From an uncultured Candidatus Melainabacteria bacterium (GTDB taxonomy: Bacteria > Cyanobacteriota > Vampirovibrionia > Gastranaerophilales > Gastranaerophilaceae): a stretch of DNA of 64,000 nt. The stretch lies in assembly GCA_934700335.1 (NCBI GenBank), contig CAKUXM010000004.1, forward strand, positions 79,194 to 143,193, written 5' to 3'. How positions within the stretch are numbered: position 1 is the stretch's first letter; every line of letters starts with the position of its first letter. Of this stretch, positions 23,906 to 32,501 are shown piece after piece. The position numbers and the translations under genes were made by a program. The notes beneath the pieces are model-generated. The model saw nothing but the letters and a program-made list of their open reading frames with translations. It searched no databases and was not told the origin of the DNA.

Positions 23906-25534
23906 CTATGTACCATAATATTCAATTGCATCTAAATCATCTTTCCAATTCATTGCATCGTGTATTTTTGCAATAGTTTCTGGGAAGTGTTGTTGTAAGT
24001 ATTGAGCACGTATACCTATAGAAATTTTTCCTTCTGCAATTGTATTTGTAATTGCGTTTGTTTCTGCAACAACCTCTGATAAGCCACCAAATTCACCGCC
24101 ATAATGACCTTTTGCTTGCGTAAAATATTTAACATGATTGCGTTCTTCTTCTGAATGGGACTTGTTAAATGTTTCTCGTTCTTTTAAATATGTTTCTTTA
24201 ATATCTTTGTTACCAGAGAACATTTTATTTTCACCTAAAAGCTTTTCTCTATAAGTCTTTTGGTTTTGAGCATCTTTTGCATGACCTAATTCATGCAAGA
24301 ATACAAACAAATTATCCATGATAGCAATTTCTTTTGATACTGGACTAAACCCTGCTTGATAAATATCATTTGTACTATCCATTTTTCCGATATTTTGAAC
24401 AGTTTCAAATAGTTCTTCACCAGAAACTTTCTTCAATAAATTTACTAAATCTTTTTTGTTTCCTGTTAATTTCTCTTCAAAATTAATAGAAGCTTCTCTA
24501 TTATGGTGTAAATCTTTCACTGTAAGCTTTTTATCATCAGTTGTGATATCGTATTTATAACCATTTTTCGATGATATAAAGTGATTATCATCAACAACTT
24601 CAAATGATTGAGATAAACCCATTAAAATTTTACCGTTTTTATCGGTAATTTTATAATCAACAATTTTGTTACCTTGTGGGTCATTTTCATATAAGAATTG
24701 TGTTCTTGTACCGTTATTAGATTTAAAATCACGTTTTATAGAAACAATTCCAGTCTTCTTATCAATAGTAGCCTTTGATGCCTCTTTTGTTTCGCCGTTT
24801 GGATAAACATACGTAACATCATACACACCTTTAACCTCAGAAGGCGTCATTTTTTCTTCTCTAATTATATTACCATTTTTATCTTTTTTCACAACAGTTT
24901 GTTCAAGAATATTGTATTTCATTTTTTCATAGTCATATTTTTTCTTAACTGTTGTAACTGTATTATTTCTGAAATCAATGTCTTTTTTGATATCAATATT
25001 TATATCACTCAAATCATATTCCGTTTTTGCTATCATGTCAGCTGTATTAGCATCGAACTTAAATTTTCCTTTAGAAGCACAGCATAGAGTAAATTCTTTT
25101 TGTGGTTCATATTCATTTTGTTCAAATTCATCTGGTTTTAAGCCTTTTGGTAATTTAGAAATAGCACTCAAAACTTTTTCATTAAATTTATCATCTTTTA
25201 AATCTTTACCCATACGGTAAACAGCTTTCATATTTCGCATATTAAAGCTTGTATTGTCCTTAAAAGCGTTTACAGTCTCAAAATCTAAAACTTTTGTAGC
25301 GCAAGAAATTTTAAAATCATTTAGTTCTTTTTGAGAAAATCTTGGTTTACCTTCTGCGTTTTTCATATTCGCAACAAGTGTTTCTGCGTCTTTTTCAGTC
25401 GGTTTAGTAACATATTTTTTAGAAGATACAAAAACATCTTGAATTGGTTCATTCAAGTTTGCAAGAGGTTTATTTTTATTTTCTTTTATAGGATTAAAAC
25501 TAGGTAGCCCTACTTTAATTCCGCCTATAATCAT
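23906..25534 (-). CDS. Large protein with HELGH metallopeptidase-like motif
   Basis: A 542-residue protein without a clear signal peptide. The N-terminal third is helical and charged; the middle (about residues 180-340) resembles repeated beta-hairpins like toxin or peptide-repeat stalks (K-K-D-K-N-G-N-I-I-R, Y-P-N-G-E-T-K). Near residue 410, F-V-F-L-H-E-L-G-H-A-K-D gives an H-E-x-x-H zinc motif; a downstream E in G-L-S-E-V-V-A-E-T-N-A (about residue 485) could be the third ligand. AAAGGAATA precedes the ATG. A zincin-type peptidase is inferred; substrate and location are unknown. Confidence 0.65.
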   Translation of the reverse strand: MIIGGIKVGLPSFNPIKENKNKPLANLNEPIQDVFVSSKKYVTKPTEKDAETLVANMKNAEGKPRFSQKELNDFKISCATKVLDFETVNAFKDNTSFNMRNMKAVYRMGKDLKDDKFNEKVLSAISKLPKGLKPDEFEQNEYEPQKEFTLCCASKGKFKFDANTADMIAKTEYDLSDINIDIKKDIDFRNNTVTTVKKKYDYEKMKYNILEQTVVKKDKNGNIIREEKMTPSEVKGVYDVTYVYPNGETKEASKATIDKKTGIVSIKRDFKSNNGTRTQFLYENDPQGNKIVDYKITDKNGKILMGLSQSFEVVDDNHFISSKNGYKYDITTDDKKLTVKDLHHNREASINFEEKLTGNKKDLVNLLKKVSGEELFETVQNIGKMDSTNDIYQAGFSPVSKEIAIMDNLFVFLHELGHAKDAQNQKTYREKLLGENKMFSGNKDIKETYLKERETFNKSHSEEERNHVKYFTQAKGHYGGEFGGLSEVVAETNAITNTIAEGKISIGIRAQYLQQHFPETIAKIHDAMNWKDDLDAIEYYGT

Positions 25535-25618
25535 GAATATTCCTTTAAAACACTACATGAATATAAACGCATTTGGATAAAAAATATTGCTATTTAGAGC
25601 AAAAATGTAACAGGAAGT

Positions 25619-26110
25619 TTAACCTTGGTGTAAAACAACATTACCCGTTTTTAAAGTTTCTTTTACGTTAATAACTCTTTGGTTTGAACTACCAACCCAA
25701 TGAAGGGTATTATCATTCAAATTTTGAACAAATTCGCCGTCAATTAAAACATCTAAATTTTCAATGCCGTCTAAATCACAAATTTGTTCCCATTTATAAC
25801 CTGTATAAAGCCAAATAGTTTTTTCTGGAAGTTCTTCTTTAATCTTTTTAGCCAATCTAAAAACTTCTGGACGATTGCTAGGGAACAATGGATCACCGCC
25901 ACTGAAAGTTATACCCGCAATACAAGGATTTGATAAAGCTTCAAAAAGTTCATCTTCTGCCTCTTTATCAAAAGGTAAACCACCCTTTTCGTCCCATGTA
26001 ATTGGATTTTGACAGCCTTTGCACTTGTGATTACAACCTGCAACCCAAAGTACAGTTCTTAAACCGTCCCCATTTAGCATATCTTCTTTTGTTATGTTGT
26101 GGTAATTCAT
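25619..26110 (-). CDS. nrdG: Anaerobic ribonucleotide reductase activating protein
   Basis: NrdG is the radical-SAM activase that creates the glycyl radical on NrdD. Cys 26, 30 and 33 form the C-x3-C-x2-C [4Fe-4S] motif (G-C-N-H-K-C-K-G-C), followed by the G-G-D-P motif near residue 88. The 163-residue length fits. It lies 211 nt downstream of nrdD on the same strand; the gap contains a diverged repeat and a hairpin. Confidence 0.95.
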   Translation of the reverse strand: MNYHNITKEDMLNGDGLRTVLWVAGCNHKCKGCQNPITWDEKGGLPFDKEAEDELFEALSNPCIAGITFSGGDPLFPSNRPEVFRLAKKIKEELPEKTIWLYTGYKWEQICDLDGIENLDVLIDGEFVQNLNDNTLHWVGSSNQRVINVKETLKTGNVVLHQG

Positions 26111-26142
26111 TAATCTCTCTCTAAATCATTAGTTTTATAATT

Positions 26143-26172
26143 ATGGGTTTTGATTTTTTAATCAAAACCCAT
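26143..26172. terminator. Strong hairpin between nrdD and nrdG
   Basis: A perfect 13-bp stem (26143-26155 with 26160-26172) closes on a TTTT loop, about 33 nt upstream of the nrdG ATG. It could end or attenuate transcription from nrdD, adjusting the nrdG level. Confidence 0.55.
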
Positions 26173-26228
26173 TAAATTTTGTTTGTGTCTCACAGCTTGC
26201 TCAATTTTCGTCCTTCCGAAAATTCGTC

Positions 26229-26322
26229 TGTCTTGCTCGTTCGCGTTAAACGGCAATTTTGAGTTTTGCTATCGTGATTTCATCACTCTCACAAAAGCTC
26301 TCTAGCCTCTGCTCACTCGTGC
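26229..26322. repeat. Diverged copy of the 185-nt island repeat
   Basis: The stretch begins GTCTTGCTCGTTCGCGTTAA and ends GCCTCTGCTCACTCGTGCT. It follows, in the same order, the modules at 29264-29432 and 39476-39645 at lower identity. Its internal hairpin GTGAT-TTC-ATCAC replaces GTGTT-TTC-AACAC of the other copies, a compensatory change. Confidence 0.6.
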
Positions 26323-28574
26323 TACATACTTACTCTGTCTTTGATTTCTTCCATTTTAGCTTCATTCAAACGAGTGTCGCCTTTTACTCTTGAGTAAGAT
26401 AAGTAACCGTTCATTCTGTCGATTTTTGTAAGGTTTTTACTACCACATTTTGGACATACGTCCATGTTTAATTCTTCATGACCGCAATCATCACAGTAAG
26501 AAAGTGATAGGTTTACGCCTTCATAAAAACCTTTATCCATAGCTCTTTTAATTAATGTTTTAATAGCATCTGTATTATAAGAAATTGGATATTTTACGTA
26601 TTGGATTTTACCACCGTTCAACAATTCCCAGAAACGACCTTCTAAGTCTTGTTTTTGTAAAGGTCCAATTTGTTCTGTAACGTGGCAGTGGAAACTGTTT
26701 GATACATAACCTCTGTCAGAAACTTTGTCTACAACACCGAATTTTTTACGGAATTGTTTGATTTGTAAACCACAAAGATTTTCTGCAGGAGTACCATAGA
26801 TTGCATATAAGTTACCGTCTTCTTCTTTGAATTGGTTAACTTTCTTGTTAATGTATTCCATTACTTCTAAAGCGAATGCTCCATCTTCAACAAGGGATTT
26901 ACCATTGTGTAATTCTTGCAATTCATTTAATGCAGTGATACCAAATGATGCAGTTGAAGATTTTAATACAGGTTTAATTTTGTCATGTAAACCTAAGTGT
27001 CCACCGTAGAAACCACCTTCGCAGAATGCAAGAGGGTTAATTGATGCTCTCATTTCGCCAAGATAATCATAAGTACGTTTGTGTAAGTTTCTAATCATTT
27101 CCATATAGTAATCAAGAACTTCATAGAAATCTTTACCTTCTTTTTTAGCTTTTGCATAAATCATTGGTAAGTGTAAGCTGATAGCACCGATGTTAAATCT
27201 ACCAACAAATACTGGCACATCGTTTTCATCAGCAGGTTTCATACCGCCTCTTTCATACCAAGGAGAAAGGAATGCTCTGCAACCCATTGGTGAAATAACT
27301 TTTTTGTATTTTTTGTACATACTAGCGATATAACCTTCACCAGTCATTGACAACCAGTCTGGGTACATAGCTTTCTTAGAACATTCAACACCAACGTTAA
27401 ATAAGTCTTCTAATTCACCACCTTGACCGTGTAGGTTTTCGTCGTATAAGAAGACGATTTTAGGGAATAATACAGGTTTTTTATTACCTTTTTTACCTTG
27501 ACCTTCTTCTCTTACTTTTAACATCATTTTTGATGCCATTTTTTCAAATCTTTCAGTACCTAAGCCCATTGACATAGTGATGAATGGATAATCACCACGG
27601 CTTGATGCTACTGTATTGAATTTATATTCCCAACCTTGAAAACCATCATGGAAATCTCTTTCAACATCTTTGTAAGCTTCTTCATCAGCTTTTTCAGGGC
27701 TTACACCCATATCAATGTATCTTTGGTAATTTTTATCAAATGTTTTTTGAGCGAATGGTGCTAAAATTTTATCGACTTCTGGAACAGTGAAACCACCATA
27801 TTGTTGACTTGCAGCAGCCATTACGATATCACCAATAACATCAAAAGCAACTTCTAATGTTTTTGGTTCATTGTACCAAAGGTTACCCATTTCAAAGCCA
27901 CCTTTTAATACGTTTGCAACGTCAAATAAACAACAGTTCATAGTATCACGTCTTGCAGACATATCGTGAATATAGATATAACCATCACGAGTTGCTTGCA
28001 ATTCTGGAACTGTTAGGAAGAATTTTTTGTATAATTCTTTGTTTAATTGGTTGAAGATTAAAGAACGTTTTGTTGAAACTAAGGCTGAATCAGCATTAGA
28101 GTTTTCTTTATCTCCAATATACATAATTTTTTGGCTTTCTTGATAAACTTTATCAAGCATGTTTACGAAATCGATTTTGTAATCTCTGTAATTTCTGTAA
28201 CTTTTAGCAACTTTTTGATTAACTGCTTCAAGAGCATTTTCTACAATACAATGCATTTTGAAAATTTCAATTTCGCTTTGTCGAGTTTCAACAACACTCC
28301 AATTTACGTAATTACATAATTGTTCAATTTCTTTATCGGTAAAATCTACAAGCATTCTAGCTGCAGATTTTTTAACAGCTTTAACAACTTTATCAATATT
28401 GTAATCTTCTAAAGTACCATCTTTCTTAATGATTTTAACATTATTAACAGCAATCTTTGAAGTAAAAGCTTTAAGATTTTTCACTGAACTTAAAGATGCT
28501 GGTTTTGTTACATTAGAATTCAAAGTAATATTTTCATTAATCTTTACAACATTTCCGTTTTCTAAATGTGGCAT
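26322..28574 (-). CDS. nrdD: Anaerobic (class III) ribonucleoside-triphosphate reductase
   Basis: NrdD makes deoxyribonucleotides without oxygen through a glycyl radical. The 750-residue protein has an N-terminal ATP-cone-like region (about residues 45-140), the catalytic barrel, and a C-terminal zinc site (C-D-D-C-G-H ... C-P-K-C-G) near residue 710. The radical loop is S-R-V-K-G-D-T-R-L-N, with the Gly about 20 residues from the end. AAGGAGA precedes the ATG. A long upstream region with a possible structured leader suggests regulated expression. No aerobic class I enzyme is seen in the window, in line with an anaerobic life. Confidence 0.97.
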   Translation of the reverse strand: MPHLENGNVVKINENITLNSNVTKPASLSSVKNLKAFTSKIAVNNVKIIKKDGTLEDYNIDKVVKAVKKSAARMLVDFTDKEIEQLCNYVNWSVVETRQSEIEIFKMHCIVENALEAVNQKVAKSYRNYRDYKIDFVNMLDKVYQESQKIMYIGDKENSNADSALVSTKRSLIFNQLNKELYKKFFLTVPELQATRDGYIYIHDMSARRDTMNCCLFDVANVLKGGFEMGNLWYNEPKTLEVAFDVIGDIVMAAASQQYGGFTVPEVDKILAPFAQKTFDKNYQRYIDMGVSPEKADEEAYKDVERDFHDGFQGWEYKFNTVASSRGDYPFITMSMGLGTERFEKMASKMMLKVREEGQGKKGNKKPVLFPKIVFLYDENLHGQGGELEDLFNVGVECSKKAMYPDWLSMTGEGYIASMYKKYKKVISPMGCRAFLSPWYERGGMKPADENDVPVFVGRFNIGAISLHLPMIYAKAKKEGKDFYEVLDYYMEMIRNLHKRTYDYLGEMRASINPLAFCEGGFYGGHLGLHDKIKPVLKSSTASFGITALNELQELHNGKSLVEDGAFALEVMEYINKKVNQFKEEDGNLYAIYGTPAENLCGLQIKQFRKKFGVVDKVSDRGYVSNSFHCHVTEQIGPLQKQDLEGRFWELLNGGKIQYVKYPISYNTDAIKTLIKRAMDKGFYEGVNLSLSYCDDCGHEELNMDVCPKCGSKNLTKIDRMNGYLSYSRVKGDTRLNEAKMEEIKDRVSM

Positions 28575-28735
28575 TTAATAATCTCCTTTTTTTTGTTAAA
28601 AAGGCAGAAATAGGATAAAATTATTATGCTTTTGTTCCGATTCCCAAATTCCTGTCCCGAGGTCTAATTTTCTTAAATAAGTCGCCGATTTATCGGTATA
28701 TTAACGAGCTCATCTTAGCTCATGCTTCTTTCTTA
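28575..28735 (-). promoter_or_regulatory. Long nrdD 5' leader with possible RNA structure
   Basis: On the minus strand, TATAAT-like boxes around 28740-28755 precede about 150 nt of untranslated sequence. It is richer in G and C than its surroundings and holds short dyads (CCGAT-AAA-TCGG; AGCT repeats). I do not recognise a known riboswitch. Confidence 0.35.
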
Positions 28736-28739
28736 TTTA

Positions 28740-29158
28740 TTATATAATTATACATTAAATTTCAAAGGCATGGAATAATTATTTAACAAAAATAATCCAT
28801 TTAAATTATAAATATAGTCCAAAAGATTAATCTTTAAATGTTTTAGTCGAAGTATACAATTCGTTAATTAATTTTACATAGATTAACTAAAATTAATTAA
28901 AATTTACATAGGCAAAATGTTAGAAAAATTAACAATTTCGGGTTAATCAAGACCGGCAAGGGTTTTAAAAATCAGAGCTTAAAATTCATAAAAAATATGG
29001 TTAATATTTTTTATTAAAATATATGAATCATAAATTTTTATTTATTTCAATTTAGATTTTAAAATTGAAATGAGCGGGCAAGTATAAAAAAAAATTAATT
29101 TTGTGGCATATTTTAAAAACTTAGAAGGTTCTAATAATAACATTTAATATAAGTTTGG
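28740..29158. other. AT-rich gene-free stretch upstream of nrdD
   Basis: About 420 nt without a supported gene. It holds the presumed nrdD promoter at one end and a duplicated AATTTTACATAG-like sequence near 28870-28910. Otherwise I see nothing definable. It is the chromosomal flank of the island. Confidence 0.4.
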
Positions 29159-29247
29159 TTGACATTGTATGTCAAAAGATAAGGATAATATATTACGGAC
29201 AAGCACACAAAAAAAAAGAACAACCTTTCGGTTATCCTTTTTAAAAA

Positions 29248-29432
29248 TACGCCTGCCGCGATTGTCTTGCTCACTCGCATTAAACGGCAATTCCGCATTT
29301 TGTCTCCGTGTTTTCAACACTTTGCCAAAAGTGCTCCAGCCTCTGCTCGTTCGCGCTCGAACGCAAATTGGCGTTCTCATCGCTGGCACGCTCACAAAAA
29401 AAGGACAACCTTTTGGTTATCCCTTTTAAAAA
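29248..29432. repeat. 185-nt repeat unit, copy 1
   Basis: Starts with a 16-nt tRNA-Arg 3'-end piece, TACGCCTGCCGCGATT (29248-29263), which recurs at the junction with the displaced tRNA half (29433 on). Between them lie hairpin-forming sequences and, read on the minus strand, a terminator-like stem (AAGGGATAACC with GGTTGTCCTT and a T run). Copy 2 at 39460-39645 is nearly identical, differing by a few bases. Confidence 0.85.
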
Positions 29433-29474
29433 TACGCCTGCCGCGATTCGAACGCGGGACCCTCTGCTTAGAAG
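29433..29474 (-). other. Displaced tRNA-Arg 3' half: attachment-site end of the island
   Basis: On the minus strand this is the 3' half of a tRNA-Arg from the anticodon loop (CTTCTAAG) through T-arm and acceptor to A73. Its T-stem is CCGCG/CGCGG and its acceptor strand CAGGCGT, which pairs with the GCGTCTG 5' strand of the decayed tRNA at 52142-52200 and not perfectly with the intact tRNA. This marks the far junction of the integrated element. Confidence 0.8.
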
Positions 29475-29516
29475 AAGCTGGAAGCCACATTCTCAGCGCT
29501 TTTTAACTTTTATTAT

Positions 29517-29610
29517 AATTTATCAGAATTTGTTTCTATTGCTTGCGCCACATGAATTTAAGGTCGATTTTATTCTCACAATTTATCAGCACTCATCAGA
29601 CTTTATCAGA
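29517..29610 (+). promoter_or_regulatory. TTTATCAG direct repeats, possible integrase arm sites
   Basis: AATTTATCAG occurs at 29517-29526 and 29580-29589, with TTTATCAGA at 29602-29610, just inside the attachment site. Related TTTGTCAGA and TTTATCAGG lie beside the second attachment fragment (39732-39740 and 39805-39813). Arm-type binding sites for a tyrosine integrase are inferred. Confidence 0.45.
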
Positions 29611-29784
29611 AAATTTGCAACCCAAATGCAACTTCCTCCTTTTTTATATATGTCGTCTCAATGACACAGTCAAAGGGACGGGGGAGTGCAAAATAATAAA
29701 ACCTCTTCACTCAAGGTGAGCTACAAAAAAAATCCGTAAATTTCTGAATATTTAAAAATTACCTGTATAGATTTATATTTTACA

Positions 29785-30825
29785 CTATTTCTCTTTAATT
29801 TTTTTTATATTGGCTTCTTTAAAAAATATTGGATATAAATCATTAACTAAGTTTAAAAATAATATTAAATCCTGTTTTAAATCCTCTGCATTAAATTTCC
29901 ATACAAGAACTTCTTTGTTAGAAAATTCGTATTGATTTATTAATGCAATTTTTTCTTGTCTTTGTTGTATGTTATCTTGTTCTAGTGTATCAATAGATAT
30001 TTCTCTTGGTTTTAGAATTATTTTTCTTAATTCTTCTTCAAGTTTAAGAATTTGAATTGAATCTTGGAATTGATTTAAAATAGCAATTTTTTTAACAAGA
30101 TAAATTCCAACTCTCTGCAAATGGGCTAATCTACCTTTTGTATTAGCAGAATTTTCATATTGAAGTAAGTTTGGAATAATTGTTTCATTCATAGTTACTA
30201 TATGATGCACATTTTCTTGCATAAATCTTACAAAACCAAAGTATAAATAAAATTTTTCAATTTTGTCATTTGCTCCTTTTATGTATATTAAAATATCTTC
30301 GATTTTAGCTTTAAAAAACTTAGGTGAATCTATTCTTATATTCTTTGCTTGAGAATTTTTGGGTGTAATAATTGTATTGCCTAAACCGAATGTTCTAAAA
30401 TAACCTGTCTGCCAACTTATAGCATAAAAAACATTTAATATCTCTATTGGAAAAGGAGAAGCCATTTTTTTATTTGATTGATTTTTTCGGTATTCTAAAT
30501 AGCTGTTTGTCAAATTTAATATTGTAAATATTGATATAAATACACCATTCAATTTTTCCCTTACAAAATCACTTAATGCTAAATTTTGATTTGTTATAAT
30601 CAAAACAGCTAGAACAATAAATATATTAAGGACTATGTTATTGATAAATAACGTTTTCAATACTTGCAATGGAATTCCTATAAAATCATATAAAATATCT
30701 TTTACATATTCTTCATAGTAAAAGAAAACTTTTGGGCATATTTTAAATTTATAAATTCTAAAAAGAATTCTCTTTATTTTTAAAAATAAACCATAAAAAT
30801 TTTTTCTAACAAATCTTTTAATCAT
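29785..30825 (-). CDS. Membrane-anchored protein of unknown function
   Basis: A 346-residue protein with a very basic N-terminus (about 30 residues), two hydrophobic segments (about residues 55-80 and 92-108), then a long helical cytoplasmic part rich in Lys, Ile and Asn. I recognise no family. The ATG lies six bases after a perfect TATAAT (30832-30837), with no convincing ribosome site. It is the last gene before the island end. A membrane effector of the neighbouring restriction cassette is possible from position alone. Confidence 0.7.
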   Translation of the reverse strand: MIKRFVRKNFYGLFLKIKRILFRIYKFKICPKVFFYYEEYVKDILYDFIGIPLQVLKTLFINNIVLNIFIVLAVLIITNQNLALSDFVREKLNGVFISIFTILNLTNSYLEYRKNQSNKKMASPFPIEILNVFYAISWQTGYFRTFGLGNTIITPKNSQAKNIRIDSPKFFKAKIEDILIYIKGANDKIEKFYLYFGFVRFMQENVHHIVTMNETIIPNLLQYENSANTKGRLAHLQRVGIYLVKKIAILNQFQDSIQILKLEEELRKIILKPREISIDTLEQDNIQQRQEKIALINQYEFSNKEVLVWKFNAEDLKQDLILFLNLVNDLYPIFFKEANIKKIKEK

Positions 30826-30934
30826 ACCTACATTATAACAAAAAGAATACTATATTTAATAAGCTAATTTTTACTACAAAACAGTTCACTTAGAATTCTT
30901 ACTCAATATAATCTTATAAAGATAAGGATATTTT

Positions 30935-31112
30935 ATGGAACAAAAAATTATAAGAAATAGAATCAAGTGTAAACTTTGTGGTGATATAATAGAATCAACA
31001 AGCGTGTATGATTTAAATGATGCTATTTAGCAAAGTTGCAGTTGACGGTTGAAAATGTTACATAAAACGAACCTGTAATCCAAAAGATTGGAAAGAATTA
31101 AGTGTAATATGA
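30935..31112 (+). pseudogene. Degraded small CxxC protein
   Basis: AAGGATATTTT precedes an ATG that opens M-E-Q-K-I-I-R-N-R-I-K-C-K-L-C-G-D, stopping after 32 codons. A shifted frame then reads V-A-V-D-G, a TGA, and K-R-T-C-N-P-K-D-W-K-E-L-S-V-I. Joined, this matches my memory of a widespread small protein with K-C-x-x-C-G-D-I-I-E-S near the start and N-P-x-D-W/Y-x-E-L-S at the end. One frameshift and one nonsense codon (probably GGA to TGA) have inactivated it. Its end overlaps the HNH gene's 3' end. Confidence 0.7.
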
Positions 31113-32423
31113 CATTAGAGTATCAAGTGTAATCTTTATTCCTATCGATTCTAAATCATCTTTCTTTAATTCGTACAATGCTTTTAAAATTTCTTCCTTT
31201 TCTGCAAAAATACCATGATGTAATGTTCTATGGCAATTTGAACATAAGGAAACTAAGTTTTGTACGCAGTCAATATTAACACGTAATTCATCATAGTACT
31301 TTTGTTGATATTTTCTTGGTATTAAATGATGTGCCTCCATGTACGAGTTTTTAGTTCGTTTTGAAGTAAATGTATTATGCTCAGGATTTACACAACAGTT
31401 ATATTCATACATCTGTAATGATAATGCTCCGACTTTTGCATTGGGTTGAATTTTAGTAGAAGTATGACTTGAAATATTTAATTCTTTTGAACTGTTATTC
31501 ATTAAATTTTGAATTTCAGCTTCTGAGAAATTTACAGACTTATCTACTTCTTCTGTATATACGCAATCTTCTTCAACTTCTTCAACATTATTTTCTATTT
31601 CAACTTCTACTTCTTTATCTTGTATTAGTGATATGTTGAAATTTTGATTATGTTGCAAGAAATTAATGTATTCATCCTCATTGTCTAATTTATCAAAAAT
31701 TTTCGTATGTGTTGCTAAAAATTCGTCCATTATAGATTCTAGCTCGGGATTGATTTTTATTGTATCTTCATTACTGATAAACAAGTTTAAATTATCCATT
31801 AAAGTATCTATACGAGAATAATCATGATATTCACTTAATAAATCATATGGCGTTCTATATCTTTCCTGGTCAAGTAAAGTTTGAACACATTCTTCAACTT
31901 GAGAATGATTCTCTCTTGTCATAACAAAAAGCCATAAATCATTTAATCTTAATTCATTTATGTTATGTTCTACTTTCAGTTTTTTAAGCACCTGATATAT
32001 AAATATTATCGGATAAAGTTTATGCGTTATTTCTCTTTCACCACGACTTGTAATTTGAGTTACCTTAAATTTTAACAGTTGCTCTGTTATAATTTTGTTT
32101 AAATTTTCTTGTTCGTTCTCATTTACAATACAATTATATGCTTGCGTAGTTTCTTCTTTTTCGTATGTATGAGAATCACAAGTTAATAATCCGAAAAACT
32201 GTGTAATAATAAGCGAACGGTGATTTTTGAATATATTATAGTAGTGGGCATTTCTTTCATAATATGTTTGCAGAGGGGTAATATTTGCTGCAGTATATTT
32301 CCAATCTTCAAATAATTTGACAGAATTAATTACATTTTGAAAGTTTGCAGTTTGCTTAGTGAAGGCCCAAACCTGTTTCTTACCTCTCTGTAATAAAAAA
32401 TCTACATATTCTTGTTTATTCAT
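31098..32423 (-). CDS. HNH endonuclease, probable restriction enzyme
   Basis: A 441-residue protein. The N-terminal 290 residues are helical and unfamiliar and probably recognise DNA. An acidic linker follows (about residues 275-300). The C-terminal HNH domain (about 340-405) carries C-C-V-N-P-E-H, M-E-A-H-H-L-I-P, N-L-V-S-L-C-S-N-C-H-R-T-L-H-H-G, giving the catalytic His and zinc Cys. GGGGG precedes the ATG. It follows two DNA methyltransferase genes (78-nt gap). Unlike methylases plus an HNH nuclease are known from some Type IIS systems with asymmetric sites, so R of an R-M system is the best reading. Confidence 0.82.
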   Translation of the reverse strand: MNKQEYVDFLLQRGKKQVWAFTKQTANFQNVINSVKLFEDWKYTAANITPLQTYYERNAHYYNIFKNHRSLIITQFFGLLTCDSHTYEKEETTQAYNCIVNENEQENLNKIITEQLLKFKVTQITSRGEREITHKLYPIIFIYQVLKKLKVEHNINELRLNDLWLFVMTRENHSQVEECVQTLLDQERYRTPYDLLSEYHDYSRIDTLMDNLNLFISNEDTIKINPELESIMDEFLATHTKIFDKLDNEDEYINFLQHNQNFNISLIQDKEVEVEIENNVEEVEEDCVYTEEVDKSVNFSEAEIQNLMNNSSKELNISSHTSTKIQPNAKVGALSLQMYEYNCCVNPEHNTFTSKRTKNSYMEAHHLIPRKYQQKYYDELRVNIDCVQNLVSLCSNCHRTLHHGIFAEKEEILKALYELKKDDLESIGIKITLDTLMSYYT

Positions 32424-32501
32424 GAATCATACCCCCTAGCAAGTTCAGTATATCATGCTGAAAAACGCTAGACAATACAATTTGAGTAAATACGTAAAAG
32501 C

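Noticed and set aside
29144..29664. Several overlapping frames in both directions around the attachment site
   Set aside because: They cross the 185-nt repeat, the terminator-like hairpins and the tRNA fragment. The repeated sequence is better explained as structured DNA/RNA than as coding, and the copy at 26229 does not keep the frames.
30935..31112. TGA recoding as an explanation of the in-frame TGA
   Set aside because: All long genes here read normally with TGA as stop, and the same fragment also has a frameshift, so plain decay is simpler.
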